This document shows, in pieces, positions 22,346 to 32,104 of a stretch of DNA of 64,000 bases (the stretch's first letter is position 1; every line of letters starts with the position of its first letter). Source of the stretch: Prorocentrum cordatum (lineage: Eukaryota > Sar > Dinophyceae > Prorocentrales > Prorocentraceae); assembly GCA_963575745.1 (NCBI GenBank), contig CAUYUJ010018878.1:129192-193191 (forward strand). Direction: 5' to 3'. A program made the position numbers and the translations under genes. The notes below the pieces were generated by a model. The model did not search any database and was not told the DNA's origin. It saw only the letters and a list, made by a program, of their open reading frames with translations.

Positions 22346-22985
22346 AAAGCGGATTTGGCCCTCCTCGTCCGAGTAGAAGGAAAGGGTGCTGAGGGAAACG
22401 ATTCCTCGATGTGGTTCAACTTTTCGCCTCCAGGGGCCTCTCTGGGGCCCCAGCGCCCTCAAGAGGTGGCTCGAATCGGGCGGGGATAGGACCAGGAGAA
22501 ATCGTTCCAGAGCGGTCCAGAAAGCTGTCGGAGCGTTTCGGAGCGCTCTGGAACGGCCGCGACGCCTGACACATCCTCCAAAACCGTCAGCAGCAGCGAG
22601 CCACGGGGGAAAGTGAGAAGAGGCTGGCCTTCTCAGAAAGCTCGGAAGACCCCCGCCCTTCTGAACAGTTTTCTAAGCCTTCCCCGAAGACTCCGAAAAC
22701 CTCTCAGAAAGCGCGAGGGCCTCTGAGAAGTCCCGCTGCATTTTGAGAAAGCCTCGTTCTCACTCCCCCCCACCGGGCGCGCCACTAAATCCCACCAGCC
22801 CTCTGGTTGAGAGCGTTTCCTCTTCCACCCCTCCTTGTTCCCCTTCGGGGAGGGGTTTACCCCTCAAGGGGTTTTGCGAGGTGTCGGAGCGTCCAAAACG
22901 GCCTCGGCGAGGAAGCCAAACTCATTAGTTTTACTGCGGTTTGGGCACCATTTTGGCCTCCTGACGGGGGGGGGCCCTAATTAAA
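22346..22985. other. No gene seen
   Basis: Contains repetitive TTCTCAGAAAGC/CTGAGAAG phrases (22615-22765). The right end (22925-22980) already resembles the spacer of the CCAAGAnGGC blocks. Confidence 0.5.
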
Positions 22986-23725
22986 CACCCCCCCTCCTGT
23001 GATCGATCTCACCCAAGATGGCCCAAAGATTGCCCCCAAGGCTCCCAAGGGTGCCCCAAGAGGTGGCCAGGAAGCCCCAAGAGGCCCCCAGGATGCCCCC
23101 AGGAGGCTCCCAACCTACAAGAGGCCCCAGGAGGCCCCCCAGAGGCACCCAAGACGCTCCAAGAGGCCTCGGCGACAATGCCCAAATCGTTGATTTTACA
23201 TAGGTTTTGGCGACATTCTGGCCTCCTGGGGGGGGGGGGCACTGCTTCAGATGACTCCGAGAGCGCCTGGGAGAGCCAAAGATGATCTCCAAGATGGCTC
23301 GAGATATCCCAAGATGCCTCAAGATGGCGCCCACGATGCTCCAAGAGGCCCCAAGACCGCTCCAAGACGGCTCCAAGTGGCCAAAGAGCTCCCCCAGGAG
23401 GCCCCGAAGAGGCCCAAATCCCCAAAATCTATGGGCAATCCACGTTTTTGGCTTTCTCGCCGAGGCCTCAAGATGGCTCCAAGATGGCCCAAGAGGGCTC
23501 CAAGAGCGCTCCCAAGCCTCCCAAGAGCGCTTCAAGAGGGCCCCAAGAGGCGTCCAGGAGGCCCCAGGAGGCCCCAACAGGCGCCCCAGAGGCCTCCAAG
23601 AAGCTCCCAAGAGACCCCCAAGAGGCCCAAGGAAGCTCTCCGAGGCACCCACGACGCTCTAAGAGGCGTCCGGGACCGCCAAGAGGCCCCCAAGACGCTC
23701 CAACAAGCCTCCCCTGGGGGACCCT
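22986..23725 (+). repeat. CCAAGAnGGC-type block
   Basis: CCCCAAGAGGCC, CCAAGATGGC and CCAGGAGGCC monomers with spacers near 23195 and 23430. Same family as the 14.6-18.0 kb blocks. Confidence 0.8.
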
Positions 23726-23969
23726 TCCTCTGTGTGCTGCCCGCTTCCCTGCTCGAGGCAATTCCTCTGGGCATCGTTTGTGGATGGGCTGGTGGGGATT
23801 CGCGAAGCGTCAAGAATTCGGTTTCTGGGCCATAGCTCGGGTCTCCAGCGGCTGTTCGGGACGATTCGGGCACCCCGGGAACTCTCTCGGCGAGGCGCGG
23901 CCGCTGGAGCGCCCCCCGAGGGTGGAAAACCGGCGGGAAACTAAGAAAGCGCCCGAAAACCTCGAACCT

Positions 23970-24125
23970 CGGACCTAGAGGCCTCCTAGATCGGGTCGGA
24001 GCAGATGGGGTCGAAGGATCGCGTCGGCGTGGAGAAACTCGGGCTCCGCCTCGAGCCGCATCGCCGATGCATCGGCGATGCGGCGCGATCCTCCGACCCC
24101 ATAGCTGCTCCGACCCCATCCTGAG
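23970..24125. mobile_element. Type C palindromic element, copy 1
   Basis: GGCCTCCTAGATCGGGTCGG..GCAGATGGGGTCG arm, centre GCATCGCCGATGCATCGGC, and the inverted CGATCCTCCGACCCCATAG arm. A second, longer copy lies at 50945-51205. Non-coding foldback. Confidence 0.75.
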
Positions 24126-24340
24126 AGACCAGAGAGCACCTCGCCCGCCGCCGGCCCTCCTGCCCCCTTCCCCCTCCGGCGCTCGCCGCCGAAAGCCGGG
24201 CCCCAGCGGGCCCTCTCCGGGGAGGGGGGCCCTCCTCCCGGCCAGGCAGCGCCTGGCCCCGCGGCGACGAGCGCCGCCCCCGCGGGGGGCCGCGCCCAAA
24301 GCGTTGGCGGGGCTCCCGTCTCTCGGATCGTTCTCTGATC

Positions 24341-24472
24341 CAGGGCTGGACCTAAACGCTGTTGTTCGTTTCGTGTTTCGTTTTGCTCTGCCTGTTTTCC
24401 TGTACCTCCCTGCCCAAACGAAAAACAAAGAACAGCCGAAGTCCAGCAAAACAGCGTTTAGGTCCGGCCCTG
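24341..24472. mobile_element. hAT-like MITE 1, 132 bp, perfect 8-bp TSD
   Basis: Terminal inverted repeats CAGGGCTGGACCTAAACGCT (left) and the complement of AGCGTTTAGGTCCGGCCCTG (right; one mismatch near the tip). Directly flanked by CTCTGATC on both sides (24333-24340 and 24473-24480), a perfect 8-bp target site duplication. The 8-bp TSD and CAGGG terminus are established hAT-superfamily signatures. The interior is rich in CGTTTCG/ACGAAA and has no transposase. Confidence 0.92.
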
Positions 24473-24740
24473 CTCTGATCTTCGGGGTCGACGTAAGGAC
24501 GCACACGTACTTTCTCCGTCGGCGGCGAGGCAGTATGGCTGCATTAGCGACAGAGCCAAGCGGGGGCACCGAGAAGCGAATTGGCCAGCGTGCAGAATAT
24601 TGGAGAGGACGGACGGGGCGGCCGCGGAGGGGGGAAGAGGCGGGGCCACTCAGAGGCGGAAGACTTCCGTCATGAGTGTGCTGGCGCGGCCGGCTCCCAT
24701 GTACGCACACGTACATGAATCCACGCTGGTTTCGAAGGTA

Positions 24741-24915
24741 CAGCAGGGGCCCGACCACAAGAAACCTTCCAAAGAAGCCCAACACTGAGACCCCAGGACG
24801 TGCACTGATTTTTGGTGTGGCCACGTTACGCCTTCCGTAGCCCAACCATCGAAACCCAAGATACCCAGGGCACACTGGAGGCGAGCAGGGTGTTTCTTGG
24901 CATGGGTCTCCACTG
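24741..24915. mobile_element. Mariner-like MITE, copy 1
   Basis: Starts TA|CAGCAGGGGCCCGACC and ends GGGTCTCCACTG|TG. The left and right ends are inverted copies over about 28 bp (GGTTTCTTG..GGGGCC). CAGT-type termini next to TA are typical of Tc1/mariner; the right TA has decayed to TG. Related copies at 25.2, 40.2 and 46.1 kb. No transposase. Confidence 0.75.
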
Positions 24916-25149
24916 TGCGCGCATTGCGCGAACGCTCGTTCTCCCCTCCTCACTTCCCTTCTCGCCTTGGTTTCTCCTTTTCACTTCTCGCTCTCGCTCG
25001 CCGCCGACGCCAGATCTCAGAGAACGCCGGTCCTGGCAGAAAGAAGTCAGGGGCCCGTTTCCTATCCGACCCCCTGCCTTCACGCCAGCCCCTGCGGGTC
25101 TCGCACACCCTCCCATCCCTCCCCCTCCTGCAAGGTAGGATGGTGGATA

Positions 25150-25325
25150 CAGCAGGAGCTCGACGACAAGACACCTTCCACAAGAAGCCCAACCCTGTGA
25201 CCCCAGGACGTGCACAGATTTTTGGTGTGGGCACGTCACGCTTTCCATGGCAAGACCATCGCAACCTCCCAAAAAAGGCAACCTGGAGGCAAGCAGGGTT
25301 TGGTTCTTGGCATGGGTTTCCACTG
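25150..25325. mobile_element. Mariner-like MITE, copy 2 with TA on both sides
   Basis: 176 bp. Left end TA|CAGCAGGAGCTCGAC, right end GGTTTCCACTG|TA, so both flanks carry the TA target duplication expected for Tc1/mariner elements. It shares its interior (GACCCCAGGACGTGCA..TTTTTGGTGTGGGCACGT) with copy 1. Confidence 0.85.
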
Positions 25326-25329
25326 TAAG

Positions 25330-25878
25330 AACTGTTCCCCGTCATGGTCGCGTCGTGAAACAAACACGACGGAAGGCTTCTGGTCATCTTCGGCCTCTGG
25401 GGGCCCCCATCGGGCCGCGGAACCAGTCAAACAACGACTCAGGATGCAAAACATGCTCTGTGGAAGAGGTCGGGATTACTGGGGACCGCGTATTCAAAGA
25501 AGTGGAGACATCGCATTCTCGCCCAGGCGGGCCACGTGGTGTGTATCCAGTCGACGGGACCGCATCAAAACTCTGGGACTGTGAATGAACGGATCGTGAC
25601 GCGGCGGGTTCATCGGGGGTTGAACGAGCCCCCAACATAGGTCCTATGGGCTCGGCGACACGACATGCCCTCCTCCTGATGGAACTGCATTGGACGGGGT
25701 AAGGATGAGGTAAATGAGGGGGACAGGGAGAGATCGTGGAGAAGGTAGACAGGGATAATGGAGCAGGGCGACGGGGAGAAGTAAGGCGCTAGAGGAGGCG
25801 CCAGGGAAACTCCGAGCAATAGAGCCAGCAAAGATGAACGGCCGCGATGTTTTACCCCCACCTCTTCAACTGACTCAC
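25330..25878. other. No gene seen; possible intron
   Basis: No coding signal recognised. It would be the intron downstream of the putative exon at 25879-25951 if that exon is real. Confidence 0.4.
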
Positions 25879-25951
25879 CGTCTCAATATCCTTCTTTGCG
25901 GCAGTCTGCCATGTCGTCATTCCTCGTTCTTGTCCCATCCATTTGAACCAT
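25879..25951 (-). CDS. Candidate exon next to the kinase exon
   Basis: The minus strand has a textbook acceptor (pyrimidine-rich CCCTCTTCTCTTCCAG) at 25952 and a donor ACG|GTGAGT at 25879. The enclosed 73 nt read WFKWMGQERGMTTWQTAAKK in the only frame without an internal stop. The phase does not match a direct join to the 26223-26306 exon, so another exon or a different donor would be needed between them. No domain is recognised in so short a peptide. Confidence 0.35.
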
Positions 25952-26222
25952 CTGGAAGAGAAGAGGGCTACCTCAGCTGACACTCTGTGCTCGGTCTTTC
26001 GTCTGTCCCTGGCGAGAAAGCAGAGACGTGTACACAATTTACGCCAAGCGCACGGGTCTTTCTGAAATGGCATACAAACAGAAGAGGCCCAATGCTGCTA
26101 CCGATGCCAGGTTTGCCTTGCAATCCGCAACCCCATTCAAACTCGGCCCGCGCTGCGCTCTCCTCCTGCTCTTCTGCTGCCGCATGGCTTGCATGCTTGC
26201 GGGCAATGTGAAGACAACGTAC

Positions 26223-26306
26223 GCGCCTCAGCCAGGTGTGCTGCAACACAAAATCCAAAGTGCAACGCTTCGCCGGATTGCACCTCAGCATCGCCTTGAT
26301 CAGCCC
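26223..26306 (-). CDS. Protein kinase C-lobe exon (subdomain XI)
   Basis: This 84-nt minus-strand segment reads GLIKAMLRCNPAKRCTLDFV followed by LQHTWLRR. It matches the end of the eukaryotic protein kinase fold: the L-x-x-M-L-x-x-[ND]-P-x-x-R-x-[TS] motif with the invariant Arg, then the L-x-H-x-[WF]-[LI] helix. An in-frame stop lies just upstream. The segment is bounded by CACCAG|GGG (acceptor) and CGC|GTACGT (canonical donor), both in phase 0. The catalytic loop and DFG/APE segments are not in the surrounding sequence that I could read, so the upstream exons are beyond a long intron or the gene is fragmentary. The hAT-like MITE at 26614 would lie in that intron. The kinase class cannot be assigned. 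Confidence 0.6.
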
Positions 26307-26613
26307 CTGGTGCGCCAGGGGTCCACGACATGGGATGAGCAGAAGTCAGCAGGACGGGGGAGAGTGCGAGGTGGACCACCCCAGACCTCCGACGACAAAC
26401 GGTCCTCAGCAAGCCGAAAGTTGCAAACAAAGCCCTGCGGCACGACGTTGGGGGGTCTGGGCTGCGGGCGTCGGAGGTAGCGCCCGGACCTGTCCGAAGT
26501 TGCGCTCTGGCCAGCACCCCGGGAGAGACCGAACGCCCTCACCGCGGCGACGAGCAGCCCCCGGGACGCCCAACAAAAAAGGAAGAGACGTCCAGAAGCA
26601 TAACGCCCTCGGT

Positions 26614-26799
26614 CAGGGCTCGACCAAAGCAGTGGCTTTCGTTTTCGTTGTGTTGTCGTTTTCCCTCGCTTTGATTTCGTTCCGCCTTCGCTGCAGAACG
26701 AAATCGAAATCGCCAAAAACACCGTTTAGGTCCACGAAATCGCCAAAAACACGAAAACGGTCCACGAAATCGCCAAAACACCGTTTAGGTCGCGCCCTG
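26614..26799. mobile_element. hAT-like MITE 2, 186 bp, 7/8 TSD
   Basis: Termini CAGGGCTCGACC and GGTCGCGCCCTG. Flanks CCCTCGGT (26606-26613) and CCATCGGT (26800-26807) match at 7 of 8 positions. The interior contains three copies of CCACGAAATCGCCAAAA-like sequence (tandem, about 30-bp period) and the shared CGTTTAGGTC subterminal motif. No transposase. Confidence 0.88.
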
Positions 26800-26807
26800 C
26801 CATCGGT

Positions 26808-27532
26808 CCTCCAGACTTCAAGCCAAAGACATCGCAGAAGAGCGAGAAACATAATTATTCTGGGGCCCCTAGAATAGCGATTGGCCCAGAAATCTGTGCC
26901 CTCGATCCTCCAGACTTCGGGCAAGGGTCGGGCCTGAATCGGCCACTTGCATTGTTTCGGACGCCCGAAGTGGGCACGGGGAAAATTTGCATTCACGATG
27001 CCCAGCAGCGAACGGGTTTTGTCGACGGAGGAGGAGGAGTGGGAGGGAGCGCGACTACAATAGTTCAATTGACTCGGCCTGTACCTCTGTGCGAATCGAA
27101 CGGTCGCCAGGCCAACCGGGAAAACCACACGAGCCGACCAACAGCGAGTCGATTTCTCGGCGTGAAGCGGATCCTGATGAAAGGCTCCTGGACTCCGGGG
27201 CCGTAGAACCATTCCTTGTCCGGCAATCCAGGCACTGGACAAGAACTGCCCGCTGGTCTTCGTCTCATTCCTTGCCATCGCTCGGACGTTCATCCCCCGT
27301 GTACTTTGTCGGTGTTGTGCGCTTCCGCAAGCTGGTCCAGGATGCTCCTCGATGGTCCTCGCCACGAAAGAAAGGCACACGTCCGAGCGGTGCCGAGATT
27401 CTCCCCGCACCCGCAGATCGCTCGCACCGACCCCTGGCCCGTCCCCGCTCCTGAGCCCGGCCCATGGCCCCTGTCCCGCGCCCGCCCCGCGCCCGCCGCG
27501 CCCCCCCCCCCCCCCCCCCTCCGTCCGCCTCT
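26808..27532. other. No supported gene
   Basis: CCTCCAGACTTCnnGCnA is present both left of the MITE-proximal flank (26811) and at 26907, a short duplication. Minus-strand frames of moderate quality occur around 26990-27280 but no domain is recognisable. Confidence 0.4.
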
Positions 27533-27540
27533 CTCTCTCC

Positions 27541-27682
27541 CAGAGCTCGACCTCGGTGTTTGCCGTTTTCATTTTGTTTTCGTTTCCCCCTCGTGCTGTC
27601 TTCGTTCCGCCTTTGCTGCAAAACAACATCAAAACGCAATCGGTCCACGAGATCGCTCACGCACCGTCTAGGTCGATCTCTG
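27541..27682. mobile_element. hAT-like MITE 3, 142 bp, 8-bp TSD
   Basis: Termini CAGAGCTCGACCT and AGGTCGATCTCTG (CAGGG decayed to CAGAG on both sides). Flanked by CTCTCTCC at 27533-27540 and 27683-27690, an exact 8-bp direct repeat, although the low complexity of the site weakens that evidence. The interior resembles MITE 2 (GTTTTCGTTTCCC..TTCGTTCCGCCTTnGCTGC). Confidence 0.75.
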
Positions 27683-27719
27683 CTCTCTCCTCCGCCTCGA
27701 GCCTGCCCCCTTCCGCGAG

Positions 27720-27960
27720 AAGGCAGGGAAAGGGGGAGGAGATGGGGCGAGGCGGGGGGAAGGGTGGAGCACGGCGAGGGAGGAGGAGGAGGAGGAGGAG
27801 GAGGAGGAGGAGGAGGAGGAGGAGGAGGAGGAGGGGAGGAGGAGGAGGAGGAGGAGAGGAGGGAGGAGGGAGGAGGAGGAGAGAGGAGGAGGAGGAGGGA
27901 GGAGGGTGGGGTTCACTTCGCTCGTGACCTCCCGAACGAAGTGAACCCCACCCTCCCCCT
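27720..27960. repeat. GGA tract ending in a perfect hairpin
   Basis: (GGA)n with GGGA interruptions to 27903, then GGGTGGGGTTCACTTCG (27904-27920), a 16-nt loop, and CGAAGTGAACCCCACCC (27937-27953): a 17-bp perfect stem at the end of the tract. Confidence 0.9.
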
Positions 27961-28580
27961 CAGAAAGCGTGGGGGGTAGGGGTAGGGTTCGCATGTGGCC
28001 GACCCCTAGAGGAGGCAAAGGAGGGAGGGCGGCTCCCTCCCCCCTGGCCCTCCTCTCTCTCTCCCTCGCCCTGTCCTCCCTCCCTCCTGCCTCTCCTCCC
28101 CCCTCCCCCTCTCCCCCCACTTTGGGGCGTCGCCACGCCATGCCATGCCATGCTACGCGTTGATCTTCAACACCATGCTATGCCATGTGATGGTATGCCA
28201 TGCTACGACATATATGGTGCAAATAGAGAGGAGATCTACGCCATGGTAAGGGATGGGGGGAGAGTAGGACGTCAGATATGACGCGAGCGCACCTAGCTTG
28301 CCCGTCGCCCTCTCCCCCCTCTCCGCCCGGGGGGCGTCGGAGGTGGACGGGCTGCGTACGGGCAGCGGCAGCACCCGGCTGGCGAAGCATCGCCCCACAT
28401 GAATCAAGCGCGTCTTCCACTACTCGCAAAAGAACTGCTCGCGAATGGTCTGGATCCGCCGCAGTGGATCTACGACCCGTCACATATAGAAAGACAGTTT
28501 TTTTCCTGACGTTTGCGAGTAGGCACTTTGCGAGTAGCGGAACGCGCTCGGTGACACGTGGCCGTCTGAGAGGAACAAGT
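27961..28580. other. No gene seen
   Basis: 27961-28130 is GGGTAGGGGTAGG/CCCTCC low-complexity DNA. 28133-28205 repeats ATGCCATGC and TGCTACG phrases. The remainder is unique and non-coding by eye. Confidence 0.5.
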
Positions 28581-28588
28581 AACTACGT

Positions 28589-28746
28589 TTACGTCGGGCA
28601 TGTCCTCCTACAGGCGAATTGTGCAAGAAAAATGGAAAATAGTCAAAACATGCGCAAACATAATCAAAAATAGTCAAAATATCGTCCCCAGACGATTTGT
28701 TAATGATTTTGAATAATCCTCCTGTAGAGGGACATGCCCGACTTAA
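28589..28746. mobile_element. Type B TIR element, copy 1, 158 bp
   Basis: Termini TTACGTCGGGCATGTCC (28589 on) and GGACATGCCCGACTTAA (to 28746). Flanks AACTACGT and AACTACGC (28581-28588, 28747-28754) agree at 7 of 8 positions. The inner arms CTCCTACAGGCG/CCTCCTGTAGAGG continue the inverted repeat. Non-coding. Confidence 0.88.
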
Positions 28747-28754
28747 AACTACGC

Positions 28755-28907
28755 GGACATAATCTTTCGGCGGTCCGCGTGGATTCCGTGGATCGACACC
28801 GGACACCCTCCCTGGCGCGCAGAGGGCGCGAGGAGCGGTGTCGGAAGCGCCGCCAAGGAGCCCCAGCACCGACCCGAGAGATCTGCGCGGAGCCTCCAGC
28901 AATTGAC
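28755..28907. mobile_element. Type A palindromic element interrupted by both type B insertions
   Basis: Core GGTCCGCGTGGATTCCGTGG, ACACCCTCCCTGGCGCGC, centre, GCGCCGCCAAGGAGCCCCAG and the complementary right arm. Its outer left arm (about 28565-28588 plus 28747-28775) and outer right arm (28890-28915 plus 29074-29095) are each split by a 158-bp type B element, so type A was present first. Confidence 0.8.
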
Positions 28908-28915
28908 GTCTATGT

Positions 28916-29073
28916 TTAGGTCGGGCATGTCCTCCTACAGGCGGATTTTGTAAGAAACATGTTTGAAAAGCCTAAATGCTCAAAAACAATCAAATGAGCA
29001 CGAAAAAGCGTCCCCAGACTATTTTTTGACTGCTCTTTAATTTTCCTCCTGTAGAGGGACAAGCCCGACTTAA
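28916..29073. mobile_element. Type B TIR element, copy 2, 158 bp, perfect TSD
   Basis: Termini TTAGGTCGGGCATGTCC and GGACAAGCCCGACTTAA. Flanked by GTCTATGT at 28908-28915 and 29074-29081 (8 of 8). Same length as copy 1 but the interior is diverged, which suggests two separate insertions rather than duplication of the locus. Confidence 0.9.
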
Positions 29074-29095
29074 GTCTATGTTGTTTTTTCTCCTT

Positions 29096-30175
29096 CGAAG
29101 CTCGCGGACGGGCACACTCCAGGGAGTGCCTCGCATCCGCGCCTCGCTCAGTGCAGTGAGCGCTCCGGGGGTGCCGGAGCGGGCGGACCCAGAAAGAAGG
29201 AGCGGAGCATGGATAGAAACGGGCAGTGTGGGCAGTCTCTCAGCTCGCGCTGGAGATTCAGCGTTTTGTTTTTGTTTCTAGATCTGTATGGGTATCTCTG
29301 GACTCACGCTGACACATCTGGATGCACATCGACTTTGCAAACATTCACCTCGATTAATATACCTTGACCCACGCAAATCGATTGGAGAAGAGTTTTCAAG
29401 CCCTGAGGGGTCCGTAAGAGGAGGGCACGGGCGACAGCAAGCAGGAGGAGCAAGATCCATGCTTTGCCATTGTTGGGCCTTCGGGCTCTCGAGGCCGAAG
29501 CTGGACCCACCTCGAAACTATGGTTAGAACGCGCCCCAGCATGGGCCTCGGGAGGCTCTGTCCATGTCGTCTTCCCCTCGAGGCGAAGCACTCCTCCAAC
29601 CACAGAGTCTTCCAGGAAGAGCCTTGCGTCGGAAGTTGCCAGGGACAACTTAGCCCCAGGGGGGCCAGGCTAACAGCGATGTTGCTTAACGGTGATGTTG
29701 GAAACCGAATTGTGGGAGGTCATGAACCACACCTTCTTACATTTCCAGTCTGCGAATGGATCGAGCCAGCACGACACAGCGAATTGCTGGAAAGCGCTAG
29801 CAACATGTTCCCCACACTGGCGAAACCGACGTCGCCGTGACCTACGACGCCGTTCGCTCGTCTACGGGGCCATGAGATCGGGGAGATCTCACAGCCTCGG
29901 GCATGACGCGGCACACTCGTATGTTGACGACCTGCGCGCTAGAGTTCCTGGTACATACCACGCGGATCGTTCCGCACCCGCTGCTGGACCTACCGGACGT
30001 ACCCACACACTCCTACATCCCTCCGCGGAACTTTCAGCAAGTTTCGCCCGCGCAGTGTCGGCGCCCTCAGACCCACAAATCCCACCAGCCCTTTGGGCGT
30101 AGGTGGTCTCACGAGGAGTTCGTCTTTTCCTCTTCCAATGAGGTTTGGGGGGAGGGCGCGAGGTGGCAGAGGGTC
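29096..30175. other. No gene seen
   Basis: About 1.1 kb of moderately complex sequence. Short GGAGTGCC/GCACTCC-like palindromic phrases occur at 29112-29190. I found no domain, splice pair or RNA gene on either strand. Confidence 0.45.
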
Positions 30176-30770
30176 CTTTTACACCCAAGATGGCTCCAAG
30201 AGGGCCTCCGATGCTAAAAGATGGACTCCAAAGCGGCTCAACATATCTCAAGATGGTTCGAGATAGCTTCCGACATACCTCCAAGATGCCCGATGAGGGC
30301 AACAAGACGGTTCCAAGTGCTCCCTGAGCCCCATCAAGACCCCCCAAGAGGCCAACGTCAATCAAATCCAGTGAAAAATCAATGATGCGTGCCTTCTCGC
30401 CTTTCCGCTTCCGATGCGCTTTTGAGGCCTCAAGATTGCCTCAAGATGGGGCCCAAGCGGCCCCCCAGACGGCTCCAAGAGCGCCACAAGAGGGGCCCAA
30501 CAGCACTATTGAAGGGGTGCCTAAAGAAAGGACCCCCCCTCTTTTGATCGACGCCCTACAAGCTGGCCCCAAGAGGCCTCAGAGGGCCCCCAAGAGGGCC
30601 CGAAGAGACCCCGAGACGGCCCCAAGAGCGCCCAAGAACGCACCAAGAGCGTCACACGAAGGCCCCAAGACGCGACTTGCCTCCTCCTCCTCCTCCTCCT
30701 CTTTCTCCTCCTCCTCCTCCTCCTCCTCCTCCTCCTCCTCCTCCTCCTCCTCCTCCTCCTCCCCCCTCGC
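30176..30770 (+). repeat. CCAAGAnGGC-type block and CTC tract
   Basis: 30176-30670 consists of CCAAGATGGC/CCCCAAGAGG monomers with one spacer (CAAATCCAGTGAAAAATCAA) near 30360. 30682-30762 is (CTC)n. Confidence 0.85.
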
Positions 30771-30999
30771 TCCCCCGTGGGCCCCAGAGATCTCTCGTTG
30801 ATCCTGGTTGCCCCTCTGTTTCACTATATTCGGGAGACGTAAGACTCGGGTTCGGGGGACTCGGATTGGCTCGACAGGGCCGTCATGAAAATGACGAGAC
30901 GCGACCCAATCCGAAATCCCACCAGCATTGGGCGTAGGTGGTCTAGAGAGCTTTCTCTTCCAACCCCCTTCTTGCCCTTCGGGAAGGACTTTATCACTG

Positions 31000-31900
31000 T
31001 CGTTATTAACATACTCCCCCTCCCCCAGGCGACCGGCAGCATACCAGGAACCATGAGGACACCATGCTCACCCCCCACACCATCCCTTTCAGCAAAACAA
31101 TACAAATTTCAAACCGCCTCCACGTTTGCATCCTGCGCGGCCAACCCGATGCGCCCCCCCCCCCCCCACACACACCATCCTGGTTAAAACACAATACAAA
31201 GTACACATTGGGGCAAAATTTTGGGTCATGTTTGTGAGGCACGCGAGCACTTCGTATGCTTTTGACAGCGACGGCGGGGGTGTCAGCATATTGCATGCTG
31301 TGCGCACGGTTACCATCCTTCATACAAAAACGATGCAAAATGCACCTCGCGGCGAAATTTGGATCGTGCGCGGCCACCCCGCAATCACTGTCAAGTGTTT
31401 TTGGGCAGGGACAGAGGGGGTGTTGGCGTATGGCATGCTGTGCGCAAGCCCACCAGACACAATGACGGGCATTGGTTTGCGATAAGGATGGTGGTGGCCG
31501 ACCATGTTTCCCGATGTGTGCTGTCACGTACGCAGGCGCACCTCACACACTTCGGCGCGTTCGCCGAACGCGGCGCACCTGGCGCGGCTGGAGTATGCGG
31601 CACGCCTGGCACACGCGGAACACGTGGCACATCTGGCGCACCAGACGTGGCTGGCACGCTCGGGCCCCAGGGGTGCATGGCGCGCGTGGCGCGCCTGGCC
31701 CGCGTACCCTCCAGCGGCGCGCACATGTGGTCGGTTTGGGTTCCCAGTAGATGCCCATCCAAAGACGACCGCTGAACATGTTCAGCCTCGGGTGTTACTT
31801 ATGTGTTGGGAGGGCGGGTGGGAGTGAGCTACACGGCTTGCTATCTAAGGGGTGTCTTGATCACTGTTCCTTATTAGTGTACACCTCGTCCCCCAAGCGA
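31000..31900 (+). repeat. Segmental duplication, copy 1
   Basis: 31260-31900 is matched in order by 34480-35110: the ATGCACCTCGCGGCnnATTnTGGATC and ATGCGCGGCCACCCCGC blocks, the TGACGGGCATTGGTTTnCG block, a GGCGCACCTGGCGCGGCTG minisatellite, the GGGCCCCAGGGGTGC block, TTCCCAGTAGnTGCCCATCC and GGGTGTTAnTTATGTG. The left part (31000-31260) holds further copies of the CAACCCGATGCG and TTTGnCAGCGACGG phrases. Confidence 0.8.
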
Positions 31901-31979
31901 CAAGGGGCCAACCAGGCACCATGCCGACACCATGCCCACCCGCCCCCCCACCATCCGTGTCAAAAAACCATACCCACCA

Positions 31980-32104
31980 CACTCTGCCTCCACATTTAAA
32001 GCATGCGCGGCCAACCCGATGCGGCACCCCCACCATCCCTGTAAATTATCCTGGAGGAGGACCCAACCAGATGCAGTTGTGAGTACTGCAATTGTGAATA
32101 TCTT
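31980..32104 (+). repeat. Flanking repeat of the second 90-bp array (left)
   Basis: GCATGCGCGGCCAACCCGAT, GCGGC, CACCnTCCCTGT here recurs on the far side of the array at 33440-33492, so the array block is bracketed by direct repeats of about 60 bp. Confidence 0.65.

Noticed and set aside
22925-22980. CCATTTTGGCCTCC as a spliced-leader relic
   Set aside because: The match to the leader ends after TTTTGGC, and the same phrase is the regular spacer of the CCAAGAnGGC blocks.
24067-24675. 202-codon plus-strand frame
   Set aside because: It runs across a palindromic element and a MITE with intact target duplication, and has no domain.
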